Source: Oscillochloris sp.
GTDB lineage: Bacteria > Chloroflexota > Chloroflexia > Chloroflexales > Chloroflexaceae
NCBI GenBank assembly: GCA_012032775.1
Contig: JAAUQO010000020.1
Coordinates: 1-43,287 of the forward strand
Reading direction: 5' to 3'
Length of the DNA stretch: 43,287 nucleotides
The translations under genes were made by a program, and so were the position numbers. Positions 27,571-39,046 of this stretch are shown here, piece by piece; position 1 is the first letter of the stretch, and each line of letters begins with the position of its first letter. Under the pieces are notes generated by a model. The model was not told the DNA's origin. It ran no database searches and saw only the letters and a program-made list of their open reading frames with translations.

Positions 27571-27849
27571 TCACCATTGAATACTGAACGTGCCTTCTTT
27601 TCCTGTCGGATCTTCCCAACGAACCTCGACTTTTTCAACCTGAGCGTGTGTCGGCCCGCTATAACACCAGCTTACTAATTTTTGTACCGCCGGGCGGGTG
27701 CCTTCAAACACGGCTTCAACCCGACCATCGTTTAGATTGCGCACCCAGCCGGTTACTCCGCCCTGCCGTGCCCGATCACGAGTGTATGCGCGAAAATTTA
27801 CGCCTTGAACACGCCCCGAGATCAAGACATAAGCCCGTACTTGTTCCAT
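27571..27849 (-). CDS. acyP: Acylphosphatase
   Basis: A 92-residue protein that hydrolyses acyl phosphates. Both signatures are present: SGRVQGVNFRAYTRDRA with the phosphate-binding Arg, and GWVRNLNDGRVEAVFEG with the catalytic Asn. Length is standard. It starts at ATG 27849 and precedes the flippase-like gene by 68 bases on the same strand. The minus-strand promoter at 27916-27944 fits it. Confidence 0.95.
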   Translation of the reverse strand: MEQVRAYVLISGRVQGVNFRAYTRDRARQGGVTGWVRNLNDGRVEAVFEGTRPAVQKLVSWCYSGPTHAQVEKVEVRWEDPTGKEGTFSIQW

Positions 27850-27915
27850 AATGCTGTTGTCGCTCCTGCTCGTGCCTGCGTTCCCCCCGGCAGGCAGAGG
27901 TATGCACCCTGGCCA

Positions 27916-27944
27916 AGTATACTCCAGCGTGTCGGCTGTCGCAA
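27916..27944 (-). promoter_or_regulatory. Promoter of acyP (minus strand)
   Basis: Read on the minus strand: TTGCGA, 17 bases, TATACT. The predicted start near 27909 gives a 60-base leader to acyP. Confidence 0.55.
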
Positions 27945-27994
27945 TCGGGCCTAAGGCTAGAACTTATTTGACAGCATCCTGCCCCTCGCCTACC

Positions 27995-30136
27995 ATGACT
28001 GATACTATGTCCAGGTTTTCGCTGCCGCCATGGTTTGCGGTATTGCTGTGCTTCCTCGTGCTCGGCGTGGTGCTTACCTGGCCGTTGGTTTGGCGTCCGC
28101 TTAGCGATCTTCCCGGCGGCGCACATAAAGACGGCCTGGAAGATGCTTACCAGAATGTCTGGAATCTCTGGTGGACCGTTGAAGCGCTACGCCAACCGAC
28201 CAGTCTCTGGCTGAGCGATCGGTTTTTCTATCCTGAACAGCCGAATCTGCTGTACCACACGCTCTCGCCGGCCAATACCTTGCTTGTAGCGCCGATTACG
28301 GCGCTCTGGGGGCCGATCGCCGGCTACAATGCGGTGGCGTTGCTCTCGTTTGGGTTTGGCGGCCTTGGGATGTGGTTGCTGGCCCGTCGTTGGGTTGGCC
28401 CGGCTGCGGCGTTGCTCGCGGGGATCGTTTATGTCGCCAGTCCGTTTCATCTGGCGGCGTTGGTTACCGACGGCCAGTTGCAGATCTTCGCCCACCAATG
28501 GTTGCCCTGGTATGGGTTGTTTTTGCTGCGTATGCTGCATCCCGATGCTCGTTTGCCTGATGCGGCCCTTGCCGGCGCATTTCTGGTGCTGACGGCGTAC
28601 AGCGATTGGTACTATACGCTGTTTCTGTTGCTGTTCAGTGCACCGCTGGTGCTCTGGACATTCGTCAGGCGCCAATCTGAGCGGCGCCAACTTCTGGTGC
28701 GCCTGGCACTGCTTGGCGCTCTTTTTAGCGCACTCGCCGGCCCGCTGATCGGTTTGATGTTGCTTGAGTCGGCTCGCAGCGATTACATGTACATGCTGCC
28801 CGACGACGATCCGGCGCGTCTCTCTGCCGATCTTTTGGCATATCTGGTGCCACCACGACTTCATGCGCTCTGGGGAGTTGCGCCCTGGGATTGGGGCGTT
28901 GCAATTGCGGTCAACCGGCGCTTTTACCTGGGTCTCGTCGCCGGCGTTCTGGCGTGTGTTGCGCTGATCCGACGGCCAATCTTGCGTCCCTGGGGGTGGG
29001 CGGTGCTCGCGTTCTGCATCCTCTCGCTCGGCGGTTCGCTGCGCATCAATGGCGTCGATACCGGCATAGTGCTGCCGCAGGCCTTGCTGGCCGATCTGCC
29101 GATTGTGCGGCTCACCCGCCAACCCGATCGCTTCAATGTCATGGTGACACTGGCGCTCGGGGTGCTGGCGGCAGGTGGGGCTGAGGTATTGGCCGCATCA
29201 TTGCGCCGGCCCCTATGGCGTGGCGTCGTAATCTCGTTGGCGGGGTTGCTGCTGCTACTCGATTATTTCCCGGCTCCGATCGTGACCCGCACACCGGCGG
29301 TGCCGCCGTTTCTGGCGTCCTTGCCGCCCGGCGACGGTGCGCTGATCGAATACCCCTTTCATGGCGAACGGCCCTACCGCGATGCCGAACGCATGTTGTT
29401 TCAGACGGTACATGGCCGGCCGATCAGCGGCGGCTATCACTCGCGTGCCTACCCGCAACCGCAACTCGGCTTGCCGGTGCTGCGCGATCTTGAGGTGGGC
29501 CGGCTTGAGCGCGATATTACGGTGGATTCGGGTTCCTGGCCGCAGATGCTGGCCACGCTCGGCTTTGAATATATTATCGGCTACAAGCAGCAACCACTAG
29601 GGCCGCAGAGCTTGCAGCCGGAAGAAGCGGCGCCGTTCCGGGCGCTGGTCGAAGCCGGCCTGGGGGTGAAGCAACCGCTTTACGAGGACGCCTGGCTGAT
29701 CGCCTATCGCGTGCCGCCGGCCGACCCGGCGCCTTTGATCGGATTACGCGGCGGTTGGGGAGCGCTTGAGGCGGTGCAGAGCGCGGACTCCTTCCGCTGG
29801 ATCGGTGCGCGGGCGGAGATCGGCGTGCATGTGCCGGACGCCGGGCGCTATCAGTTCAGCTTCGACGCCCTACCCGCCGGTGGCCCTCGGCATCTGCTGG
29901 TGGAATTACCCACCGGAACGACAACTTTGCCGCTGACATCGGAACAACGACGCTATCGGCTGCTGCTGGATCTGCCGGCTGGAACCTCGCTGATCGGCCT
30001 GGCGAGCCGTGAAGCGCCGACAAGTGGTGATGCACTTGAAGGTAACGACGATACCCGACCGATCACGGTGCGCTTCACTCGGATTGCCCTTGAACGCCTG
30101 GCGCTGATGTCTGAGATGCCGCAGGCGCGGCCCTGA
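27995..30136 (+). CDS. Large multi-pass membrane protein, GT-C glycosyltransferase-like
   Basis: A 713-residue protein: about 11-12 hydrophobic segments through residue ~470, then a soluble C-terminal part of about 240 residues ending in beta-rich sequence (YQFSFDALPAGGPRHLLVEL). The first external loop carries HKDGLEDAYQNVWNLWW, an acidic-aromatic loop like those of GT-C enzymes that use polyprenyl-phosphate sugars. I recognise no specific family. ATG 27995 or ATG 28007 may be the start; TTGACA (27968-27973) with a poor TACCAT 17 bases on would favour the second with a very short leader. Convergent with the TPR gene, 12 bases apart. Confidence 0.7.
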   Translation: MTDTMSRFSLPPWFAVLLCFLVLGVVLTWPLVWRPLSDLPGGAHKDGLEDAYQNVWNLWWTVEALRQPTSLWLSDRFFYPEQPNLLYHTLSPANTLLVAPITALWGPIAGYNAVALLSFGFGGLGMWLLARRWVGPAAALLAGIVYVASPFHLAALVTDGQLQIFAHQWLPWYGLFLLRMLHPDARLPDAALAGAFLVLTAYSDWYYTLFLLLFSAPLVLWTFVRRQSERRQLLVRLALLGALFSALAGPLIGLMLLESARSDYMYMLPDDDPARLSADLLAYLVPPRLHALWGVAPWDWGVAIAVNRRFYLGLVAGVLACVALIRRPILRPWGWAVLAFCILSLGGSLRINGVDTGIVLPQALLADLPIVRLTRQPDRFNVMVTLALGVLAAGGAEVLAASLRRPLWRGVVISLAGLLLLLDYFPAPIVTRTPAVPPFLASLPPGDGALIEYPFHGERPYRDAERMLFQTVHGRPISGGYHSRAYPQPQLGLPVLRDLEVGRLERDITVDSGSWPQMLATLGFEYIIGYKQQPLGPQSLQPEEAAPFRALVEAGLGVKQPLYEDAWLIAYRVPPADPAPLIGLRGGWGALEAVQSADSFRWIGARAEIGVHVPDAGRYQFSFDALPAGGPRHLLVELPTGTTTLPLTSEQRRYRLLLDLPAGTSLIGLASREAPTSGDALEGNDDTRPITVRFTRIALERLALMSEMPQARP

Positions 30137-30148
30137 TGTTGTATGTGA

Positions 30149-31375
30149 TCAGGCGCCGGCAGCATGCCATAGCCCTTGCCATGCTGCCATCGTTGCACTG
30201 CCCCAGCCGCGCTCACCTTGCAGAAATACTGCATTTCGGTAGCGTAAATCGAGGTCGAGTGCGGTTTGGAAATCGCGTAAGGCTGCATCTACCTGACCTT
30301 GACTGAATAGGATCGCTGCACGAGCCGCCAATGCTTCTGCATCGAGTGGGTTACCGCTGAGCGCCTGTTCAATCAGGGCGAGGGCCTCGACACTGTTGCC
30401 CTGCTCGAAAGCGCAGAGCGCCAGCAGCGTATGCGCTTCGTAGAAGGCCGGATCGCTAACCAGAGCCTGTGAGAATTTGGCGGCAGCAGCAGCATACTCG
30501 CCGTTGACCATCAAGTTGCGCCCGGCATCGATCGCCTCTTTGGCACCGACCTGCAGCGGCAGCGCAGTCGGTGGTTCGATTACCGGCGGGGGTGGGTTCG
30601 CCGATTGTGAAAGCGTTGGCGGCATGTGTCGCGCATTATTGGCCGATGCGCCGGCACCGGCGACTGCGGCCATAATAAGCAGGAACAAGAGTACAAAAGC
30701 CGCTCCACTGCCCGTATCTGACCGCTTGCGAGGACTGATGCGGTTTCGGTATGCTTGGATCCGTGGTTGATCCTGCCCGAGAGACCCAGCGGTTGGATTG
30801 GCAAGCAGCGTATCAAGCCAGTTGACGTGATGCTGTCGGAGTTCTTGAAGCCCGGGGACAAGCTGCGCTTGTAGTGAGGTGTTCAGGCTGTTACGCTGAT
30901 TGTCCAGAGCGCGTACGGCGGCTTCTTGTCTTTCCCATGCCTCCTCAACGGCATGTAACGCCGCCTGCCAATCCTGATCGGCGACTCGTTTACGTGCCCG
31001 GCGTTTGTGTTCGAGCAGCGAGACATGGTGTTCGGCCAGGCGTAAACGCCGCTCGGCCAGCCGTTGCGCGAGGATAAGGCAATGGCGCTCACGATCACGG
31101 TTTTCCTGGGCGCTGCTGAACCAGCCGGCAGGTTCGATTTGGTGGAGCATCCGATCGTACCAATCGGTATCCTGCCTGGTCTGTTGCGCTAGCTCTTCGA
31201 CTTTTGGCTCATGCTGATACCAGGTCTTTTCTTTCAGTCGTGTATCGCGGGCAGCTTCGGCCTGAACGATATTGGCCAGTATCGCTTCCCATTCATCGGC
31301 ATCCCAACCATTTTGCCCACGTCGCCTCTCAATTTTGAACAGCCGATCACGTAATGAATGAAGCGTGTCTGCCAT
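30149..31375 (-). CDS. TPR-containing membrane protein
   Basis: A 408-residue protein. Residues 1-220 are charged and helical with many Gln/Arg/Glu (likely coiled coil, e.g. LAERRLRLAEHHVSLLEHKR). One hydrophobic helix (AAFVLLFLLIMAAVAGAGA, about 227-246) and a Pro-rich spacer follow. The C terminus has about three tetratricopeptide units (AIDAGRNLMVNGEYAAAAAK, AFYEAHTLLALCAFEQGN, AEALAARAAILFSQGQVD). A scaffold role is plausible; no enzyme motif is seen. The start MADTLHSL (31375) is chosen as the first Met in the homologous-looking helical region; upstream residues look random. Confidence 0.75.
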   Translation of the reverse strand: MADTLHSLRDRLFKIERRRGQNGWDADEWEAILANIVQAEAARDTRLKEKTWYQHEPKVEELAQQTRQDTDWYDRMLHQIEPAGWFSSAQENRDRERHCLILAQRLAERRLRLAEHHVSLLEHKRRARKRVADQDWQAALHAVEEAWERQEAAVRALDNQRNSLNTSLQAQLVPGLQELRQHHVNWLDTLLANPTAGSLGQDQPRIQAYRNRISPRKRSDTGSGAAFVLLFLLIMAAVAGAGASANNARHMPPTLSQSANPPPPVIEPPTALPLQVGAKEAIDAGRNLMVNGEYAAAAAKFSQALVSDPAFYEAHTLLALCAFEQGNSVEALALIEQALSGNPLDAEALAARAAILFSQGQVDAALRDFQTALDLDLRYRNAVFLQGERGWGSATMAAWQGLWHAAGA

Positions 31376-31583
31376 CGAAATACCCTCGTTTCGTGTCGTT
31401 GCGGCGGCGAAGCCGCCCAAACCTAAGAGTCGTTTTGCTACGCTGACACAAGCGAAACGGCGGTATGAATCGCCTATCGCGCCACTCGTAGTAGGGACGG
31501 TGATACACTCTACCTACTGTGGATATCCATGTAGTTCGTCGGCGACGTGAACATGTGACAACTTTTGCGTGATTATATTGGCG

Positions 31584-31610
31584 TTGCTTTGAAACTCGCT
31601 GACGTATAAT
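31584..31610 (+). promoter_or_regulatory. Promoter of citrate synthase gene
   Basis: Perfect TATAAT (31605-31610) with TTGCTT (31584-31589) at a short 15-base spacing. The predicted start near 31617 leaves a leader of about 60 bases, with AAAGGAG (31663-31669) before the ATG at 31678. The rest of the 302-base divergent gap (31376-31677) shows no other feature. Confidence 0.55.
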
Positions 31611-31677
31611 GTGAAAGCCTGTACAATAGTTCTGGCCGCCCACCGTCGAAGGTGATGGTTTAAAAGGAGCAGACCTC

Positions 31678-32964
31678 ATGGGCAACAATACGCTGACGGT
31701 TACCGATAATCGGACCGGGAAGACGTACGAAATTCCGATTGAGCACAACACCATCCGCGCACTTGACCTACGGCAGATCAAATCCGCCGACGATGACTTT
31801 GGTCTGATGACGTATGATCCGGCCTTCATGAACACTGCTTCGTGCAAGAGTACGATCACGTATATCGATGGCGACAAGGGTATTCTGGAGTATCGTGGCT
31901 ATCCGATCGAGCAGTTGGCCGAGCATAGTTCCTACCTGGAAGTGGCGTATCTGCTGATCTATGGCGAACTGCCGACCTCTGAGCGGCTCGATTGGTGGAC
32001 CTACCGGATCAGCCGGCATACCTTCCTCCACAACAATCTGGTTGAGTTGATTCGGGCTTTCCGCTACGACGCGCACCCCATGGGGATTATGATCAGCGCG
32101 GTTGCGGCGATGTCCACGCTCTTCCCCGAGTCGAAGGATGTGATGGATCCCGATGTGCGCGAGAAGCAGATCTGGCGTATTGTCGGTCAGATGCCGACGA
32201 TCGCCGCTTTTGCCTATCGTAATCGTATCGGCCGGCCGTTCAATTCGCCCGACAATTCGTTGAGCTATACGGCCAACCTGTTGTATATGATGGACTACAT
32301 GAACCAGCGCGATTACGAGGTTAATCCGGTGCTGGCCAAGGCGCTCGATGTGCTATTTATTCTCCACGCCGACCACGAGCAGAATTGCTCCACCGCAACG
32401 ATGCGCGGCGTTGGTTCGAGCCGAGTCGATCCGTATAATGCCTTTGCGGCAGCGGCAAGTGCGCTCTATGGCCCGCTCCACGGCGGCGCCAACGAGGCCG
32501 TGCTGCGCATGTTGCAGCAGATCGGCGATGTGAAGAATGTGAAGGGCTTCATCGATAAGGTGAAGAAGGGCGAGGGCCGCCTGATGGGCTTCGGCCACCG
32601 GGTGTACAAAAACTACGACCCGCGCGCCAAGATTATTCGCAAGGTTGCCTATGATGTGTTTGAGGCGACGGGAAGCAATCCGCTGCTCGAAATCGCTGTC
32701 GAACTTGAGCGGATCGCCCTGCAGGACGACTACTTCATCTCGCGTAAGCTGTACCCGAACGTGGACTTCTATAGCGGCTTGATCTATCAGGCGTTGCGCT
32801 TCCCGATCGAGTATTTCCCCTGCCTGTTCGCGATCCCGCGGGCGGCGGGCTGGCTCACCCAGTGGGTCGAGATGCTGAATGACGACGAGCAGAAGATCAT
32901 GCGCCCGCGTCAGGTTTACCTCGGCCACGAGCGGCGCGAGTATGTGCCGCTCGATCAGCGCTGA
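31678..32964 (+). CDS. gltA: Citrate synthase
   Basis: Condenses acetyl-CoA and oxaloacetate. The 428-residue protein has the family regions EYRGYPIEQLAEHSSYLEVAYLL (shortened: YRGYPIEQLAEHS), LHADHEQNCSTATMRGVGSS with the first active-site His, GPLHGGANEAVLRML with the second, and GFGHRVYKNYDPRAKII; the catalytic Asp lies in the NVDFYSG segment. The N-terminal beta region and length resemble the longer bacterial type related to E. coli GltA. The strong ribosome-binding site AAAGGAG fixes the start. The 3' end overlaps the convergent cyclo-ligase gene by 68 bases. Confidence 0.96.
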   Translation: MGNNTLTVTDNRTGKTYEIPIEHNTIRALDLRQIKSADDDFGLMTYDPAFMNTASCKSTITYIDGDKGILEYRGYPIEQLAEHSSYLEVAYLLIYGELPTSERLDWWTYRISRHTFLHNNLVELIRAFRYDAHPMGIMISAVAAMSTLFPESKDVMDPDVREKQIWRIVGQMPTIAAFAYRNRIGRPFNSPDNSLSYTANLLYMMDYMNQRDYEVNPVLAKALDVLFILHADHEQNCSTATMRGVGSSRVDPYNAFAAAASALYGPLHGGANEAVLRMLQQIGDVKNVKGFIDKVKKGEGRLMGFGHRVYKNYDPRAKIIRKVAYDVFEATGSNPLLEIAVELERIALQDDYFISRKLYPNVDFYSGLIYQALRFPIEYFPCLFAIPRAAGWLTQWVEMLNDDEQKIMRPRQVYLGHERREYVPLDQR

Positions 32965-33526
32965 TCACCGCGTTTTCGGTGATGATCATGTCGAGCGGGA
33001 TGTCGTGGGCTTCATGCGGCACTTCGGCTACTTCCTGAGCGGCGAATGCGACGCCGATCGCCGGCGCGCCGCTCAGGGCCAGCAAGCGATCGTAGTAACC
33101 TTTGCCGTAGCCGAGCCGGTATCCGGCCCGATCAAAGGCCAGCAAGGGAACGATCGTCAGTTGCCAGTCGCCGGGATAGGCCGGTTGGTTCGCAGCCGGT
33201 GAGAGTGTGCCGAGTGGCCCGCGCACAAACGCATTCGGTCGTAATTCAATCAACCAGCGATGTTCCAGATCTGCGGCGCCGGGTACAACCACCGGCGCCG
33301 CAATATGTTTTCCGGCGGCGGAAGCTGCATGCAAGAGCGGCCGGGTATCGACTTCGGTGCGAATCGGCAGGTAGCAGTGGATGGCATGGGCCGCGCGAAA
33401 AACGGCCAGTTCGATCATAATCGCGCAGATCAAGGCACTGCGTTCGTCGCGGTCGGGAATGGCGTTGCGGCGTTCGATCAGGCTGCGGCGGAGCGCCTGT
33501 TTGGCATTGACGATGTCCATAGTCAT
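32897..33526 (-). CDS. 5-formyltetrahydrofolate cyclo-ligase
   Basis: ATP-dependent conversion of 5-formyl-THF to 5,10-methenyl-THF. The 209-residue protein has KQALRRSLIERRNAIP at the N terminus, CYLPIRTEVDTRPLL, and the C-terminal signature FDRAGYRLGYGKGYYDRLLA. Its ATG overlaps the stop of the upstream protoporphyrinogen oxidase (ATGA at 33523-33526), so the two are translationally coupled. The last 22 residues run antisense through the end of gltA; they are Arg/Ala-rich and may not matter for function. Confidence 0.9.
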   Translation of the reverse strand: MTMDIVNAKQALRRSLIERRNAIPDRDERSALICAIMIELAVFRAAHAIHCYLPIRTEVDTRPLLHAASAAGKHIAAPVVVPGAADLEHRWLIELRPNAFVRGPLGTLSPAANQPAYPGDWQLTIVPLLAFDRAGYRLGYGKGYYDRLLALSGAPAIGVAFAAQEVAEVPHEAHDIPLDMIITENAVISADRAAHTRAARGRGKPDAGA

Positions 33527-34916
33527 TGTGTCGGCGCCGGCTCATGCGCGATCAGCCGCGCAACCAGGGCGGCGGCGGCGCGCCCCTGCTGCCAGCAGGC
33601 TTCGACACTGATGCCGCCCCGGTAGTTGCCGATCAGGTGCAATCCCAGCCGGCGCTGTTCAAGTTGGGCAATTGCTGCGATCCGTCTGAGATGGCCGGCA
33701 TTGTACTGCGGGATGGCCTGCGGCCAGCGGATCGTGCGGGCGAATACCGGCTCAGCGCGCACGCCGATTATGCGCTGCTGCTCGGCATGAACCATGGCGA
33801 TCAGCGCTTCCTCGGATTGATTGGTGAGCACACTGTTGCGTGCGCCGCCGACAAATGCGGTGGTGAGGACGCTGCCCGCAGGGGCGCGGTTGGGGAACAG
33901 CGACGAGGGCCAGAGCGTTCCAAGTACTTTGGCATTCTCGTCGGAGGGACAAAGGAGTCCGAAGCCGTCGAGTGGATGGGCGACATCGCTTCGTCGGTAG
34001 CCGAGATGTACCAGCGTTACCGGTGGATAGGGGATCGCTCGCAGGGCTGCGGCGGCCTGGGCATCCAGCCGATCGACAAGATGTGCCGCCACAGCGGCCG
34101 GTACGGCCAGAATCACCTGCGACACCAGCAGGTGGGCGACAACCCCGGCGCGCTGGACGGTCACATGCCATTCGCCGTCGGTGGGGCGTAGATCCAGCGC
34201 CCGTGCCCCTGTCCAGAGCCGTTCAGGGCCAAGGAAGCGCGCGATCGCCTGTGGCCATGTCGCCAGTCCTTTGTGGAAACTGAACAATCTTCGCTGCGAA
34301 CGCGCTTCACCCTTTTGCCGTTTCGGCCGCGGCGCCGTGAGCATGCCCAGCAGCAACGAGCCGGCCCGTTGCTCCGCTTGCCAGAGCCGCGGAAAGGCGG
34401 CTTGCATCGAAAGTTCCTGCGGGTTGCCGGCATACACACCGGACACAAAGGGGTCGATCAGGCGTTGCAGCGGCTCAGGGCCGAGGCGGCGGCCAAAAAA
34501 GGCGGCGACACTCTCAGGTTCGCGGCTGCGCGGCAGTAACGGTTCGGCCAGCAGGCGCAATTTCGCCCGTGTCGAGAGCAACGAACTGCGTAGAAAGGCG
34601 CCGGCGAAAGGGGAATCGGCTCCGGTTGACCGTGGTGCAGCACATAGCGCTGCGAACCGGCGCGATCGGCGCTCAGCAGATCGTCGGCGATGCCGAGATC
34701 GGTGAAATGGCGCCACAACGTCGGGTCGGCGCTTGTGACGGTATTCGGGCCATGTTCAAGCAGAAATCCGGCCCTGGTTTGTTCGCTCTGCATCGCCCCG
34801 CCGACAATGGCGTTGGCCTCAAGCAGCAGCACGCGAACGCCCCGGCGAACCAGCGACTCGGCTGCCGCAAGGCCGCTTATCCCAGCGCCGATCACCACAA
34901 CATCGTAGTGCATCAA
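33523..34916 (-). CDS. hemY: Protoporphyrinogen oxidase, second copy (one frameshift near 34605)
   Basis: FAD-dependent HemY/PPOX-type oxidase. The N terminus MMHYDVVVIGAGISGLAAAE is a Rossmann dinucleotide-binding fold with VLLLEANAIVGG and LLEHGPNTV after it. The frame then breaks after PIPLSPA (PFYAVRC tail) and resumes as FLRSSLLSTRAKLRLLAEP, then FVSGVYAGNPQELSMQAAFP and the C-terminal LHLIGNYRGGISVEACWQQG. One missing base near 34600-34612 explains the split; the repaired length is about 464 residues. It resembles the partial gene at 1-702, with clear divergence. It is coupled by ATGA overlap to the folate cyclo-ligase. Confidence 0.88.
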
Positions 34917-34977
34917 TGAATCTCCTCAACCAGGGTGATACCGCTGAACCCCATGTGTATTGAATAGGGTAGCATAA

Positions 34978-35015
34978 GGGCCGTAGCACCGCAAAATCTT
35001 GCGGCGCTACGGCCC
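34978..35015. terminator. Strong hairpin between DUF4491 genes and PPO
   Basis: GGGCCGTAGC (34978-34987) pairs with GCTACGGCCC (35006-35015), and CCGCAA/TTGCGG nest inside with a 4-base AATC loop, giving about 16 paired bases. No T-run follows on the minus strand. It probably separates the DUF4491 transcript from the oxidase. Confidence 0.55.
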
Positions 35016-35038
35016 CTGGTATCGGCGCGGGTGCGGCG

Positions 35039-35374
35039 CTACAAATGTGGCGCCTTGATCTTACGGATCGCGGCGAGCAACGGCGGGGCCGGTTTGGGGT
35101 TCGGATTGCGGCGGAACCATCCGAGATCGGCGCGTACCGCCTGCTCCTTCAACTCCGTCGCACCCCAGAGGAACGAGGCGCCGCTGATACCAAGCAGCGC
35201 CGACCAACCGGCATCGGGGATGACCAGCGAGCCGATGATCATCAGGGCGCCGAAGGCCATTGGATACGGCCACCACAGGTATCCGAGGTAGTATTCCATG
35301 CGGATCACCCAGTAAAATCCGAAACCGATAATCCCAAAGCTAAACAGTCCCAGTGCAAGTCCACCCCAGTACAT
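35039..35374 (-). CDS. DUF4491 family small membrane protein, copy 1
   Basis: A 111-residue protein with three hydrophobic segments: GGLALGLFSFGIIGFGFYWV, a second around FGALMIIGSLVIPD, and WSALLGISGASFLWGATEL. The pattern (viri-like MEYYLG loop, then LSALLG..GFS.LW...EL and a terminal WFRRNP) matches DUF4491. Function is unknown. It follows a second protein of the same family 70 bases upstream; both read from the promoter at 35943-35971. Confidence 0.7.
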   Translation of the reverse strand: MYWGGLALGLFSFGIIGFGFYWVIRMEYYLGYLWWPYPMAFGALMIIGSLVIPDAGWSALLGISGASFLWGATELKEQAVRADLGWFRRNPNPKPAPPLLAAIRKIKAPHL

Positions 35375-35444
35375 ACTGTTACTCCGTAGATGAATCTGGT
35401 GTTACTGCGTTTTGCCGGCAACATGGAGCAACACCAGCGTACTT

Positions 35445-35867
35445 TTAGTCGGTGCTGATGGAGGTCGAGGTGCGATTGGGGGTGTGGCGCCCCGGCGAAG
35501 CATACGGATCGCTTGGTTCGCGATCGAGCAGATCGGCCTCGGTTGCGTGTGAGGATGCAGCCAGGATCGCCACATGCCGGGGATTGTTGGGATTGGCCGG
35601 CGCATGGCCTTTGATCACCCGCTTCTGCTGACGGTACACTTCAAAGGAATCCCACATCAACGTAATGCCGATAATGCTCAGGACACCCGAGAGCGTCAGG
35701 TTTCGGGTGAACAGTGCCGTGAGGTTGAGCGCGATTCCGACGCCGGCCAGGATTACCATCGGTGGGATGATACTCACACTGCGGCGCTCGATCGCGCGTA
35801 CGCCGACGTGTCCCCACCAGATGCCGAGAAAAGTCGCCAGCGCCATCCAGAATCCGGCCAACTCCAT
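35445..35867 (-). CDS. DUF4491 family small membrane protein, copy 2
   Basis: A 140-residue protein: three hydrophobic segments (MELAGFWMALATFLGIWW; IIPPMVILAGVGIALNLTAL; TLSGVLSIIGITLMWDSFEV), then YRQQKRVIKGHAPANPNNP, as in the C-terminal end of DUF4491. A further 40 residues rich in Ser/Thr/Pro have no recognisable domain. GGGAGGA precedes ATG 35867. Divergent from guaB. The tail codes through GGCGAAGCATACG, similar to the palindromic family core. Confidence 0.65.
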   Translation of the reverse strand: MELAGFWMALATFLGIWWGHVGVRAIERRSVSIIPPMVILAGVGIALNLTALFTRNLTLSGVLSIIGITLMWDSFEVYRQQKRVIKGHAPANPNNPRHVAILAASSHATEADLLDREPSDPYASPGRHTPNRTSTSISTD

Positions 35868-35942
35868 AACTTCCTCCCTAACCAGGCAGATTCAAACTGC
35901 ATGAAGCGCGAATATCTTGCTAAATCTATATAAATCTATGTG

Positions 35943-35971
35943 ATTGTACAATTGTTCACGGGTTTCGTCAA
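35943..35971 (-). promoter_or_regulatory. Promoter of DUF4491 pair (minus strand)
   Basis: Read on the minus strand: TTGACG, exactly 17 bases, TACAAT. The predicted start near 35936 gives a 69-base leader. It is back to back with the guaB promoter, 51 bases away. Confidence 0.65.
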
Positions 35972-36021
35972 TAGAAAGCGGTGCTCGACGGCGCGTGTTG
36001 CATGGTGTCAATGCACGATAG

Positions 36022-36050
36022 TTGACGCATCCAACAAGCAAGGGTATAGT
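36022..36050 (+). promoter_or_regulatory. Promoter of guaB
   Basis: TTGACG (36022-36027), exactly 17 bases, TATAGT (36045-36050). The predicted start near 36057 gives a leader of about 152 bases to the guaB ATG at 36209, long enough for regulation. Confidence 0.7.
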
Positions 36051-36134
36051 ATGGCAACGCCATTACTGCACCCAATGGAGCGATCTACCGAAAATTATGC
36101 TGGCCCTATTTACACACGACAGCTTTGTTCATTG

Positions 36135-39043
<2,909 letters not shown>

Positions 39044-39046
39044 TCA

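Noticed and set aside
36057..36134. Known purine riboswitch in the guaB leader
   Set aside because: The conserved three-way-junction core and loop-loop sequences are not recognisable; only the promoter and terminator are supported.
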